64,000 nucleotides of DNA from Agromyces seonyuensis (GCF_009789225.1 NZ_WSTA01000005.1:1-64000), one strand, 5' to 3'; numbered from the stretch's first letter, positions 48,099-58,426 are shown. Translations and numbers: made by a program. Notes: generated by a model from the sequence alone, not told the origin.

Positions 48099-49778
48099 AT
48101 GCCCGAAACCGCCTTCAACGCCGACGCGATCATCGTCGGCGGCGGACTGTCCGGCCTCGTCGCCGCCGCAGAACTCGTCGACGCCGGCAAGCGCGTCATC
48201 CTCGTCGACCAGGAGCCCGAGGCGAGCCTCGGCGGCCAAGCCCACTGGTCCTTCGGCGGCCTCTTCCTCGTCGACTCCCCCGAGCAGCGCCGCCTCGGCG
48301 TCAAGGACTCCCTCGAACTGGCCATGCAGGACTGGTTCGGCACCGCGGGCTTCGACCGCGACGACGAGGATGCCTGGGGGCGCAAGTGGGCCGAAGCCTA
48401 CGTGCGCTTCGCCGCGACCGAGAAGCGCGAGTGGCTGAAGTCGAAGGGCGTCGGGTTCTTCCCCGTCGTCGGCTGGGCCGAGCGCGGCGCCGGCGCGGCG
48501 ATCGGGCACGGCAACTCGGTGCCGCGCTTCCACATCACGTGGGGCACCGGTCCGGGTGTCGTCGCCCCGTTCCTCGCGCGCGTCCGCGAGGGCGTCACCG
48601 CCGGTCTCGTGCAGTTGCGGTTCCGGCACCGCGTCGACGAACTCGTCGTCGAGAACGGTGCCGTCGTCGGCATCCGCGGCGCACTGCTCGCACCCGACGA
48701 CGCCGCACGAGGCGAGGCATCCAATCGCGACGAGGTCGGCGTATTCGAGCTGCGCGCGCCCGCCGTCATCGTCGCCTCGGGCGGCATCGGCGGCAACCAC
48801 GACCTCGTGCGCGAGTTCTGGCCGGAACGACTCGGCACTCCCCCGGCCGAAATGCTCTCGGGCGTGCCCGCCCACGTCGACGGCCGGATGCTCGGCATCA
48901 CCGAGTCCGCGGGTGCGCGGCTCGTGAACCGCGACCGGATGTGGCACTACGTGGAGGGCATCCGGAACTGGGATCCCATCTGGGCCAAGCACGGCATCCG
49001 CATCCTGCCCGGGCCGTCGTCGCTCTGGTTCGATGCGACGGGCTCGCGCCTGCCGGCGCCGCTCTTCCCCGGGTTCGACACCCTCGGCACCCTCGACCAC
49101 CTCCAGTCGACCGGCCACGGCCACTCGTGGTTCGTGCTCACGCAGGCCGTCATCGAGAAGGAGTTCGCCCTCTCGGGCTCGGAGCAGAACCCCGACCTCA
49201 CGGGCAAGGACGTCAAGCTCCTCGCGAAGTCGCGCCTCGGCAAGGGCGCCACCGGCCCCGTGGAGGCGTTCAAGGAGCACGGTGCCGACTTCATCGTCGC
49301 CGACACGCTGGGCGAGCTCCTCGACCGGATGCGGGCCGCTTCGCCCGACGTCGAGCTCGACATCGACAACATCGAGCGCGAGGTCGTCGCCCGCGACCGC
49401 GAGATCGACAACGCCTTCACCAAGGACGCCCAGATCACGGCCCTCCGCGGTGCCCGCAACTACGTCGGCGACAAGCTCATCCGCGTCGCCGCCCCGCACA
49501 AATTCCAGGACCCGAAGGCCGGTCCGCTCATCGCGGTCAAGCTGCACGTGCTCACCCGCAAGTCGCTCGGCGGCATCCAGACCGACCTCGAGTCGCGTGC
49601 CCTCGGCGCCGACGGCGCGCCCATCCCCGGGCTGTACGCGGTCGGCGAGGCCTCCGGCTTCGGCGGCGGCGGCGTGCACGGGTACCGCGCGCTCGAGGGC
49701 ACGTTCCTCGGCGGCTGCCTCTTCACGGGCCGCAACGCAGGGCGTGCGATCGCTCGTGGAGCGCAGCGACGCGAGTGA
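48099..49778 (+). CDS. FAD-binding dehydrogenase (KstD/fumarate-reductase-like)
   Basis: 559 residues. Dinucleotide-binding start AIIVGGGLSGLVAAAELVDAG (residues about 10-30 hold the GxGxxG-type loop) and C-terminal YAVGEASGFGGGGVHGYRALEG, which closes on FAD. The family covers 3-oxosteroid 1-dehydrogenases and related flavoproteins. ATG 48099 has GAAGGAG 7 bases upstream. Substrate unknown; steroid metabolism is possible but no other steroid gene is near. Confidence 0.85.
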   Translation: MPETAFNADAIIVGGGLSGLVAAAELVDAGKRVILVDQEPEASLGGQAHWSFGGLFLVDSPEQRRLGVKDSLELAMQDWFGTAGFDRDDEDAWGRKWAEAYVRFAATEKREWLKSKGVGFFPVVGWAERGAGAAIGHGNSVPRFHITWGTGPGVVAPFLARVREGVTAGLVQLRFRHRVDELVVENGAVVGIRGALLAPDDAARGEASNRDEVGVFELRAPAVIVASGGIGGNHDLVREFWPERLGTPPAEMLSGVPAHVDGRMLGITESAGARLVNRDRMWHYVEGIRNWDPIWAKHGIRILPGPSSLWFDATGSRLPAPLFPGFDTLGTLDHLQSTGHGHSWFVLTQAVIEKEFALSGSEQNPDLTGKDVKLLAKSRLGKGATGPVEAFKEHGADFIVADTLGELLDRMRAASPDVELDIDNIEREVVARDREIDNAFTKDAQITALRGARNYVGDKLIRVAAPHKFQDPKAGPLIAVKLHVLTRKSLGGIQTDLESRALGADGAPIPGLYAVGEASGFGGGGVHGYRALEGTFLGGCLFTGRNAGRAIARGAQRRE

Positions 49779-49911
49779 TCGCACGCCCTGAAAGGCGGAG
49801 CAGGAGCCCCGAAGCGCGTCAGCGCTTCGGGGCGTGGCGCGGCAGAATGCCGGGCGGGAGGCGAAGCATCGCTGCGGGAACGCCGCCGCGAGGCATCCTG
49901 AGCACCGCCGC

Positions 49912-50646
49912 TCAGGACTTGAGCGACCAGTCCTTGCGCTTGACGAGCACGTGGCCCCGGCGCGACGACAGACGCGTCCACGGGCCGGTCTCGAAGAGTC
50001 GGATGGGGTCGTCGGTCGCGAGGAAGCCGAGACTGTGCGCGGCGAAGGCCGCACCGGCGGGCACGTACTCGAGCTCGGTGATGCCGCGGCTCCAGATCTC
50101 GGAGCGCACGCGCTGCACGAGCTGCTCGCCCGTGCCCGTCGGGATCGCCTCGGCGACCTCGGCGATGCCGGCGCGGGCCGCGGCTTCGAGCGTCGCGGCG
50201 TCGGTCTCCCCGATCGGGCGCCAGCCGCCGCGGGGCGGCGAGATGCCCGCCCAGGTCACCGTCGAGACCTCGGGCGGCCGCGTCAGCGTGACGGGCGTCT
50301 CCGGGGCGTCGTCGAGGTCGCCGTCGACCCCGGCATCCGGGTCGGCGAGCGCCGCCAAGTCGAGCGGCAGCGCCTCGCGTGCGCGCACGACGCGATCGAC
50401 GAGCGAGCGCATCGGCGAGACGACGTCGAACTCGTCGTCGCCGTCGAGGGCGAAGGTGCGCAGGCCGAGCACGGTGGGCGTGTCGTCGAGGATGCCTCGC
50501 GGATACAGGATCGCGGTGTAGACGGCGAGGATGCCCGACCCGGCGACGAGACGGATCGCGCCGTCGTCGACGCGGCCGGCGCGCTGCAGATACGTGTGCA
50601 GGTCGCCGAGCGACAGGCTGTCGGCGAGGGTGAAGGACTGGCTCAT
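49912..50646 (-). CDS. Conserved hypothetical protein, actinobacterial
   Basis: 244 residues, soluble, no signal peptide. The first part (SQSFTLADSLSLGDLHTYL..) contains a hydrophobic core with GSGILAVYTAILYPRG and FALDGDDEFDVV, and the C-terminal end is basic (HVLVKRKDW). I do not recognise the family. Codon use fits the neighbours, so it is a real gene. It is divergent from tesB, with the start 4 bases after the inferred transcript start. Confidence 0.65.
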   Translation of the reverse strand: MSQSFTLADSLSLGDLHTYLQRAGRVDDGAIRLVAGSGILAVYTAILYPRGILDDTPTVLGLRTFALDGDDEFDVVSPMRSLVDRVVRAREALPLDLAALADPDAGVDGDLDDAPETPVTLTRPPEVSTVTWAGISPPRGGWRPIGETDAATLEAAARAGIAEVAEAIPTGTGEQLVQRVRSEIWSRGITELEYVPAGAAFAAHSLGFLATDDPIRLFETGPWTRLSSRRGHVLVKRKDWSLKS

Positions 50647-50655
50647 GGGCCTGTC

Positions 50656-50662
50656 TAGACTA
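50656..50662. promoter_or_regulatory. Symmetric TAGACTA, possible shared -10 for divergent genes
   Basis: Plus strand reads TAGACT (50656-50661), minus strand TAGTCT (50662-50657). Plus would give a 57-base leader to tesB with a GGAGG site; minus would start about 4 bases before ATG 50646. A second minus hexamer TAGACA (50657-50652) is also possible. Confidence 0.4.
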
Positions 50663-50724
50663 TCCGGAGTGCGCCGAACGCCCGCCGTGAGGCGACTTCC
50701 GGCGTACTGAAGCACGGAGGATGC

Positions 50725-51603
50725 ATGACCGGCCAGCTCGGCGAATTGCTCGCCACCCTCGATCTCGTCGACACCGGCGCCCGCACGAGCGAGGACATCT
50801 TCACCGGCCCGTCGCACTGGGCGCCGAACGGCCGCGTCTTCGGCGGCCAGGTCCTGGCGCAGTCGATCGTGGCCGCCGACCGCACCGTCGAGGCCGAGCG
50901 CCAGGTGCACTCGATCCACGGCTACTTCCTGCGGCCGGGCGATGTGCGCCTGCCGATCACCTTCGCCGTGGACCGCATCCACGACGGCCGCTCGTTCTCG
51001 ACGCGGCGCACCCAGGCCTACCAGAACGGCCTGCCGATCCTCTCGCTCATCGCCTCGTTCCAGATCGCCGACGCCGGCCTCGAGCACCAGGCGCCCATGC
51101 CCGAGGGCATCCCCGACCCCGAGTCGCTGCCGGAGCCGGAGGCACCGGTGGGCGCCGACGACGCCGAGAGCGCCCTCTGGACCAAGCGCCGCCCGTTCGA
51201 CATGCGGCACGTCTCGGGCACGATGTACCTCTCGGTCGACGGCGAGCGCACCCCGCGCCAGGCCGTGTGGCTGCGGGCTCGCGGCGAGATCGGCGACCGT
51301 CAGGAGCTGCACCGAGCCGCCCTCGCCTACGTCAGCGACTACACGATCCTCGAGCCGATCCTGCGCGCGCACGGCATCCCGTGGGCGACCCCGGGTCTGA
51401 AGATCGCGAGCCTCGACCACGGCATGTGGTGGCACCGCGACGTGCGCGTCGACGACTGGCTCTGCTACGTGCAGGAGTCCACGTTCGCCGGCGGCGGCCG
51501 CGGTCTCACGCACGGCCGGTTCTACACGCGCGACGGCGTGCTCGTGGCGAGCGTCGCACAGGAAGGCATGGTCCGGGTCCCCGACCCGAGCCGCTTCGGA
51601 TGA
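50725..51603 (+). CDS. tesB: Acyl-CoA thioesterase II
   Basis: 292 residues, double hot-dog thioesterase. HWAPNGRVFGGQVLAQSI in the first hot-dog and the C-terminal DYTILEPIL and DHGMWWHRDVR segments, whose Asp-containing loop holds the catalytic residues of TesB. It hydrolyses medium- and long-chain acyl-CoA. ATG 50725 follows ACGGAGGATGC. The Rieske lipoprotein is just downstream on the same strand. Confidence 0.93.
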   Translation: MTGQLGELLATLDLVDTGARTSEDIFTGPSHWAPNGRVFGGQVLAQSIVAADRTVEAERQVHSIHGYFLRPGDVRLPITFAVDRIHDGRSFSTRRTQAYQNGLPILSLIASFQIADAGLEHQAPMPEGIPDPESLPEPEAPVGADDAESALWTKRRPFDMRHVSGTMYLSVDGERTPRQAVWLRARGEIGDRQELHRAALAYVSDYTILEPILRAHGIPWATPGLKIASLDHGMWWHRDVRVDDWLCYVQESTFAGGGRGLTHGRFYTRDGVLVASVAQEGMVRVPDPSRFG

Positions 51604-51641
51604 CTCGGGCGCACCGCGCGCCGGAGGGAAGGAGAACCGAG

Positions 51642-52079
51642 ATGGATGCTTCGCCCACCCGCCGCGAGGCGCTGCGCGTCGCCGGAGTCGTCGGCGGCGC
51701 CGCCGGCACGGCCGCACTGCTCGCCGCCTGCTCGCCCGGAGGATCCGGTTCGGATTCGGGCTCGGGCGACGATGGAGGCGGTGCGGCCGGCACCACGATC
51801 GTCCCGACGGCCGACGTCCCGGTCGGCGGCGGCGTGTCGGCGACGAACGGCGACGCGCCGGTCGTCGTCGCCCAGCCGACCGAGGGCGAGTTCGTCGCGT
51901 TCTCGGCGACCTGCCCGCACCAGGGCTGCGCGGTCGCACCCTCGTCGGGCGAATTCGAGTGCCCGTGCCACGGCTCCCGCTTCGCCCTCGCCGACGGCGC
52001 GGTGCTCCAGGGACCGGCGACCGAGGGGCTCGCCCCGGTCGCCGTCACGGTCTCCGGCGACTCGGTCGTCTCCGGGTGA
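51642..52079 (+). CDS. Tat-exported Rieske [2Fe-2S] lipoprotein
   Basis: 145 residues. Signal sequence with twin Arg (TRREALRV) and a lipobox LLAACS, so export by Tat with lipid anchoring. Rieske ligands are CPHQGC and CPCHGS. It probably transfers electrons at the outer face of the membrane; no oxidase partner is adjacent. ATG 51642 has GGAGAA upstream; ATG 51600 in frame is a weaker start. Confidence 0.88.
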   Translation: MDASPTRREALRVAGVVGGAAGTAALLAACSPGGSGSDSGSGDDGGGAAGTTIVPTADVPVGGGVSATNGDAPVVVAQPTEGEFVAFSATCPHQGCAVAPSSGEFECPCHGSRFALADGAVLQGPATEGLAPVAVTVSGDSVVSG

Positions 52080-52082
52080 ACG

Positions 52083-52118
52083 GCGATGGGCGCCCGCCGT
52101 ACGGCGGGCGCCCATCGC
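52083..52118. terminator. Bidirectional terminator, convergent genes
   Basis: A 17-bp perfect inverted repeat around TA (GCGATGGGCGCCCGCCG / CGGCGGGCGCCCATCGC) separates the Rieske gene from the convergent thioesterase. No T-run. Confidence 0.6.
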
Positions 52119-52125
52119 GCGATGC

Positions 52126-52605
52126 TCAGCCGCGGCTGTGCTTGAAGACGATCGGGGCTTCGACGTACGGCTCCCAGGCCGTGCGTTCGCGCGCCGTCAT
52201 CTTGCGCGGTTTGCCGCTCTCGCGGTCGACGAGCACGATCGTCGTCGCCGCACGCGTGTAGCACGTTCGCGGCTCGGTCCCGGCGGGCGGGAACACCTCG
52301 TAGCAGACCTCGATGGAGGCCCCGCCGAGGCGGCCGATCCACAGCTCGATCTCGACGGGATCGCGGTGATACGGGATCGGCGCCAGGTACTCGACCTCCT
52401 GCCGCGCGATGAGGGTGAGCGTGGCCGACGTCGGGCTCGTGTCGATGACCGCGGTCGTCGCGCCCGCCGGCGCCGACTCGTCGTCGCGCTGCCAGAACGC
52501 GCTGATGCGGGCCTCCTCCAGGAGGCCCAGCATCCGCGCGTTGTTGACGTGCGCGTACGCGTCCAGGTCGCTCCAGCGCAGCTGGATCGGGACGGTGAGC
52601 TTCAT
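52126..52605 (-). CDS. Acyl-CoA thioesterase, hot-dog fold
   Basis: 159 residues of the 4-hydroxybenzoyl-CoA thioesterase-like family: RWSDLDAYAHVNNARML holds the catalytic Asp and the HVNN turn. Starts MKLTVPIQL at ATG 52605. It begins 8 bases after the ettA stop, so the two form an operon. Substrate unclear. Confidence 0.87.
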   Translation of the reverse strand: MKLTVPIQLRWSDLDAYAHVNNARMLGLLEEARISAFWQRDDESAPAGATTAVIDTSPTSATLTLIARQEVEYLAPIPYHRDPVEIELWIGRLGGASIEVCYEVFPPAGTEPRTCYTRAATTIVLVDRESGKPRKMTARERTAWEPYVEAPIVFKHSRG

Positions 52606-52613
52606 CGTGCGGC

Positions 52614-54296
<1,683 letters not shown>

Positions 54297-54359
54297 ATCG
54301 CGGAACAGTCTACGGGTCGAGGGCCCCGCGCGAGGTGCGGGAGCGGGGCGGTCGTCCGT

Positions 54360-54848
54360 CTACCAGTCGATCGCGCGGGTGGCCCCGACGAGGCAGCCGC
54401 CGGTGCCCAGCTCGTCGCGGACGACCCCGTGGTAGCCGCCGGACGCGGGACCGTACTGCCCGATGAGGCACTCGCCGGCGAAGTCCACCGACCACTGCAC
54501 CGAGTCCGCGGGCTTGCCGAGCGTGGTCTCGTCGCCCGTCACCTGCATCGCCGCCTTGTCGAACCCGCCGGCCACGAGGGCGTCGATGAAGTCGTGCCCC
54601 CCGGCCGAACCGTTCGCGGCGATGACGCCGAGGGCGACCTCGTCGAAGAACGGCAGATTGTCCTCGGCGCTGCCATCGGGATGGAACTCGATGGCCTGCG
54701 TCGGCTCGGCGTCTCCCGTCGGTCGCGTCGTCTCGCTCGGCGACGCGGACGGCGTCGGGCTCGGCGCCGTTCCCCCGGTGCATCCGGTGAGGGCGAACGC
54801 GAACACCGCTGCGGCCGCAGCGAGCGCGGCGCGGGTTCGGCGGGTCAT
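54360..54848 (-). CDS. Lipoprotein, DUF6993-like, unknown function
   Basis: 162 residues. Signal peptide ends at lipobox FALTGC; a Pro/Ser/Thr-rich linker (about 24-50) is followed by a compact domain with ENLPFFDEVALGVI and CLIGQYGP..GGCLVG, where two Cys may form a disulfide. The resemblance to DUF6993 is from memory and should be treated as tentative. Confidence 0.65.
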   Translation of the reverse strand: MTRRTRAALAAAAAVFAFALTGCTGGTAPSPTPSASPSETTRPTGDAEPTQAIEFHPDGSAEDNLPFFDEVALGVIAANGSAGGHDFIDALVAGGFDKAAMQVTGDETTLGKPADSVQWSVDFAGECLIGQYGPASGGYHGVVRDELGTGGCLVGATRAIDW

Positions 54849-54995
54849 GGCTCTCCGGAGGGTGCTCGGTCGGGCGTCGGACGTCGGCGAGCCGACCTGG
54901 CGAGTCTACGACGCGCACCGGGCCCCGGCCCGTCGGCCGGCCGCGCTCCGCATCGGGGGCGTGCGGGCGGGCCGGCCGCGGGCGGCGAGGGCCGT

Positions 54996-55571
54996 TCAGC
55001 CGACCGCGACCGGTTCGGCGCGCTCGTCGGCGAGTTCGACGACGTCGCCGAACACGGCGGCGAGCACGTCCGCGCCGTCCTCCGCGCCGCCGAGCGCGCC
55101 CCAGTCGCCGGCGGTGCCGGCCTCGGGGTCGGCCCCCTCGGAGCCCGAAGCGACGTCGCCCTCGGCGTCGCCGGCCGCGACCGTCTCGTCGTCGCCGAGC
55201 CCCGTCGGCAGACCGGTGTACACGCGGACGTAGTCGGCGGTGCCGTAGGCGAGGTCGTGGCCCACGGTGTCGGCCTCGAGGTCGACGCTCGTTCCGTGCT
55301 TATCGCCCGCCGTCCAGTCGCGGATCTTCAGCCGCCCCTGGACGACGACGCGCTGGCCCTTGCGGAGGCTTTTCGCGGCGTTGTCGCCGAGGGCCCGGAA
55401 GGCGGAGACGGTGAACCAGTTGGTGGTGCCGTCGCTCCATTCGCCGCTCTCGCGGTCGCGGACCCGGTGGTTGCTCGCGACCCGGAAGGTCGTGACCGTG
55501 ACGCCCGAGGGCGACCGGTAGACGCGCGGGTCGCTGCCCACGGTGCCGCGGATGGTGATGATGTCGTGCAT
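54996..55571 (-). CDS. ssb: Single-stranded DNA-binding protein (accessory paralogue)
   Basis: 191 residues. OB-fold with TIRGTVGSDPRVYRSPSG, FRVASNHRVRD and GQRVVVQGRLKIRDW. The C-terminal half is acidic and Gly-rich but ends PVAVG, without the acidic DDIPF-type tip that binds partner proteins in replicative SSB. This fits an accessory SSB. AGGAG precedes ATG 55571. The replicative ssb would be elsewhere, near rpsF/rplI. Confidence 0.88.
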   Translation of the reverse strand: MHDIITIRGTVGSDPRVYRSPSGVTVTTFRVASNHRVRDRESGEWSDGTTNWFTVSAFRALGDNAAKSLRKGQRVVVQGRLKIRDWTAGDKHGTSVDLEADTVGHDLAYGTADYVRVYTGLPTGLGDDETVAAGDAEGDVASGSEGADPEAGTAGDWGALGGAEDGADVLAAVFGDVVELADERAEPVAVG

Positions 55572-55765
55572 GCGCTGCTCCTCAGCCGAAGGGTGACCCC
55601 GCCGTCCGGCGGAGCCGCGGCCCGGAGCATCCTCGTGCCGGGACGACGCCCCGGGCCGCACGCACAGCCTCGGTCGGCACGGGCATCCGCGATCGGGCGT
55701 CCGCCGGATCTGTGACCGATCCGGCCGGCCGGGGCCCCGGGGAGGAGGAGCGGCGGCGCAGCGCC

Positions 55766-56290
55766 TCAGGCGAGCACGTACTCGGCGAAGCCCGCGCGGA
55801 TCTTGTTGACCTTCGGCACGGCGGCTATGAGGCAGTAGCCCTGCTCGGGGTTCTTCGCGAAGAAGTCCTGGTGGTACTCCTCGGCGTCCCAGAAGGCGCC
55901 GAGCGGCTCGATCGTCGTGACGACGTCGCCGGGCCACCATTCTGCGGCGCGCTCGCGCGCGGCCTCGAACAACTCGCGCTGGCCGTCGCCGACGAAGAAC
56001 ATCGCCGAGCGGTACTGGGTGCCGACGTCCTCGCCCTGGCGGTTCAGCTGCGTCGGGTCGTGCAGCGTGAAGTAGGCGTCGAGCACGATCTCGCGCGGGA
56101 GCACCTCTGGGTCGAAGACGACCTTGACGACCTCCGCGTGCCCGGTCGCACCGGCCTTGACCTGTTCGTAGGTCGGCTCGTCGAGGTCGCCGCCGGTGTA
56201 GCCCGAGACGACCTCGGTGACGCCGCGCATCGTGCGGTACACCGCGTCGAGACACCAGAAGCAGCCGCCGGCCAGTACGAACGTTTCCAT
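55766..56290 (-). CDS. msrA: Peptide methionine (S)-S-oxide reductase MsrA
   Basis: 174 residues. Active site GGCFWCLD with the nucleophilic Cys (residue 10); YTGGD and QYRSAMFF follow. It reduces methionine-S-sulfoxide in proteins. A resolving Cys is in QGYCLIAA. The start is leaderless: minus-strand TAGCCT (56302-56297) ends 7 bases before ATG 56290. Divergent from the aldo/keto reductase, with the same hexamer serving both strands. Confidence 0.95.
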   Translation of the reverse strand: METFVLAGGCFWCLDAVYRTMRGVTEVVSGYTGGDLDEPTYEQVKAGATGHAEVVKVVFDPEVLPREIVLDAYFTLHDPTQLNRQGEDVGTQYRSAMFFVGDGQRELFEAARERAAEWWPGDVVTTIEPLGAFWDAEEYHQDFFAKNPEQGYCLIAAVPKVNKIRAGFAEYVLA

Positions 56291-56295
56291 CCTTC

Positions 56296-56302
56296 TAGGC
56301 TA
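56296..56302. promoter_or_regulatory. Symmetric TAGGCTA: shared -10 of msrA and aldo/keto reductase
   Basis: Plus TAGGCT (56296-56301) ends 7 bases before ATG 56308; minus TAGCCT (56302-56297) ends 7 bases before ATG 56290. Both starts are leaderless and only 17 bases separate the two start codons. No clear -35 on either strand. Confidence 0.55.
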
Positions 56303-56307
56303 CGTCC

Positions 56308-57318
56308 ATGCCCTTCCTCGCCGATGACGCCCGCTACGCCCGTATGCCCTATCGCCGAGTCGGTGCCTCGGGGCTCACGCTTCCCGCACTCTCGCTCGGA
56401 CTCTGGCACAACTTCGGGCACACGCGCCCGTTCGAGACGCAGCGCGACATCGTGCGCCGGGCGTTCGACCTCGGCATCACGCACTTCGACCTCGCGAACA
56501 ACTACGGCCCGCCTTACGGCAGCGCCGAGGAGAACTTCGGCCGGCTGCTGCGCGCCGACCTGCAGCCGTACCGCGACGAGCTCGTCGTGTCGTCGAAGGC
56601 GGGCTACGACATGTGGCCGGGGCCCTACGGCGACGGCGGCTCCCGCAAGTACCTGCTCGCCTCGCTCGACCAGTCGCTCGACCGCCTCGGCCTCGACTAC
56701 GTCGATGTGTTCTACTCGCACCGCCCCGACCCCGAGACCCCGATCGAGGAGACGATGGGCGCCCTCGCGCACGCCGTGCGCTCGGGCAAGGCCCTCTACG
56801 TCGGCATCTCGAACTACGACCCCGAGCAGACGCGGGCCGCCTCGGCCGCCCTCGCGGCGGAGGGCGTGCCGCTGCTCATCCACCAGCCCTCGTACTCGAT
56901 GTTCCAGCGCACCCCCGAGACGAGCGGCCTGCTCGACACCCTCGACGACCTCGGCAAGGCGGCGATCGTCTTCTCGCCCCTCGCGCAGGGTCTGCTCACG
57001 GACCGCTACCTCGACGGCAGCATTCCGAGCGACTCGCGCGCCGCGACGAGCCGGTTCCTCTCGCCGGATCGCATCGGAGCGCTCTACCTCGAACGCGTGC
57101 GCGCCCTGCACGCCATCGCCGAGCGGCGTGGGCAGACGACGGCGCAGCTCGCCCTGTCGTGGGTGCTGCGACGCCCGACGGTCGCGAGCGCGATCATCGG
57201 CGCCTCGAGCGTCGCGCAGCTCGAGCAGAACGTCGCCGCCCTCGACGCCGCTCCGCTCACCGACGAGGAGATCGCCGAGATCGAGCCGTACGCGGTGCAC
57301 GGCACGGCGGCGCGCTGA
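56308..57318 (+). CDS. Aldo/keto reductase (YghZ/MgrA type)
   Basis: 336 residues. Begins with a 10-residue extension, then MPYRRVGASGLTLPALSLG. Catalytic Tyr in LANNYGPPYGSAEENFG, Lys in VSSKAGYDM, His in YSHRPDP; NADPH-binding GASS near the C-terminus. Similar proteins reduce L-glyceraldehyde 3-phosphate and other aldehydes. Divergent from msrA with overlapping promoter, which suggests a shared oxidative or aldehyde stress response (inference). Confidence 0.93.
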   Translation: MPFLADDARYARMPYRRVGASGLTLPALSLGLWHNFGHTRPFETQRDIVRRAFDLGITHFDLANNYGPPYGSAEENFGRLLRADLQPYRDELVVSSKAGYDMWPGPYGDGGSRKYLLASLDQSLDRLGLDYVDVFYSHRPDPETPIEETMGALAHAVRSGKALYVGISNYDPEQTRAASAALAAEGVPLLIHQPSYSMFQRTPETSGLLDTLDDLGKAAIVFSPLAQGLLTDRYLDGSIPSDSRAATSRFLSPDRIGALYLERVRALHAIAERRGQTTAQLALSWVLRRPTVASAIIGASSVAQLEQNVAALDAAPLTDEEIAEIEPYAVHGTAAR

Positions 57319-57350
57319 CACCCGCCTGAGGGCGCCGGGGATCGGCGCCC

Positions 57351-57623
57351 TCAGCGGAAGCACTCGACGGCGTCGCGGGCGCTCCAGAACGAGCCGAGCG
57401 GCACGCTCGCCCCGTCGGGACGCACCCGTCGCGCTTCGAAGCGCTCGCCGCCGTCGCTCGCGATCCGTTGGATGTGGCCCCGGATCGTGCCGGCATCGGT
57501 CATCACCCGCCAGAGCCCTCGGGCGACGGGGACGAACTCGAGGCCGCGCACGGCGACGTCGAGCGGTGTCGCAACGGGTCTGCGGACCGCGCGCGGGCGC
57601 TCGCGGTCGAGGATGGTGGTCAT
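57351..57623 (-). CDS. Small conserved hypothetical protein
   Basis: 90 residues, basic, starting MTTILDRERPRAVRRP. The conserved stretch VRGLEFVPVARGLWRV followed by GHIQR looks like a small beta-rich domain. It resembles short hypothetical proteins from Microbacteriaceae, function unknown. Convergent with the aldo/keto reductase. Confidence 0.6.
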   Translation of the reverse strand: MTTILDRERPRAVRRPVATPLDVAVRGLEFVPVARGLWRVMTDAGTIRGHIQRIASDGGERFEARRVRPDGASVPLGSFWSARDAVECFR

Positions 57624-57726
57624 GCGGTGCTCCCCTCGTTCGCGCAGCCGGCCCTGCGGGCGTGTCGTGTCGGTCCGAAGGTACGGCGCACCGGGGACAT
57701 GAACGGGGATGGTCCGACCGTCTCGC

Positions 57727-57732
57727 TACGCT
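57727..57732 (+). promoter_or_regulatory. -10 hexamer for a leaderless mRNA
   Basis: TACGCT ends 8 bases before ATG 57740. Confidence 0.4.
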
Positions 57733-57739
57733 GCACCGC

Positions 57740-58363
57740 ATGCAGTGGTGGAACGACTTCTGGGACTGGTTCACGCAGCCGGCCAACCGCGACGTGCTCT
57801 ACACCGCGGCCGTGCTGTTCTTCGGCGTGCTGATCGCGGGCATCATCGCCGCCCTCGTCGCACGCTCGTCGACGAAGCGCGTCGTGCGCATGCACGACGA
57901 GGAACGCAAGGCCGCCGCGATCGCGGCCCTCGTCGACGCCGCCACCGAGGCTTCGGTGTGGAACTCGCTGACGCCGCAGGAGCAGGTGCTCGCCGACCGG
58001 GCCGTCGGCCAGGCCGACATCATCGTGCGCCTGCTGCCGATCCGCGGCTCGGACGTCGCCGCGAACTGGGCGTCGCATCAGCTCCACGAGCTCAAGCGGG
58101 CCTCGGCGACCTTCGGCTACCAGCTCGATCCGGCCGTCGTGGAGTTCCGCGACCGGCTCGTCGAGTGGCAGCATCACCCGGGCCGGATGCGCCGTCGCTT
58201 CCAGCTCGACCTCGAGCGCTGGCGGCTCCAGCGCGCCGAACCGGAGACGGCGCAGAACGCCGAGCAGGACCAGTGGGTCGCCGAGCAGCACCACGAACGC
58301 TACGCGCCCGTGACGCAGTCCGACGCGGTCGCGTCGCAGCCCACCGCCGTCATCGAGCGCTGA
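57740..58363 (+). CDS. Membrane-anchored hypothetical protein
   Basis: 207 residues. One membrane helix near the N-terminus (about 20-42, VLYTAAVLFFGVLIAGIIAAL), then a helical cytosolic domain with charged residues (RMHDEERKAAAIAAL, ELKRASATFGYQL). I do not recognise it. Leaderless start from TACGCT. A strong terminator follows. Confidence 0.7.
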   Translation: MQWWNDFWDWFTQPANRDVLYTAAVLFFGVLIAGIIAALVARSSTKRVVRMHDEERKAAAIAALVDAATEASVWNSLTPQEQVLADRAVGQADIIVRLLPIRGSDVAANWASHQLHELKRASATFGYQLDPAVVEFRDRLVEWQHHPGRMRRRFQLDLERWRLQRAEPETAQNAEQDQWVAEQHHERYAPVTQSDAVASQPTAVIER

Positions 58364-58426
58364 GCCCGACCGCCTCGGACCGCGACGTGCGGTCCGCGCG
58401 CACCGCCGCATCCGCGTGAACGTGAC

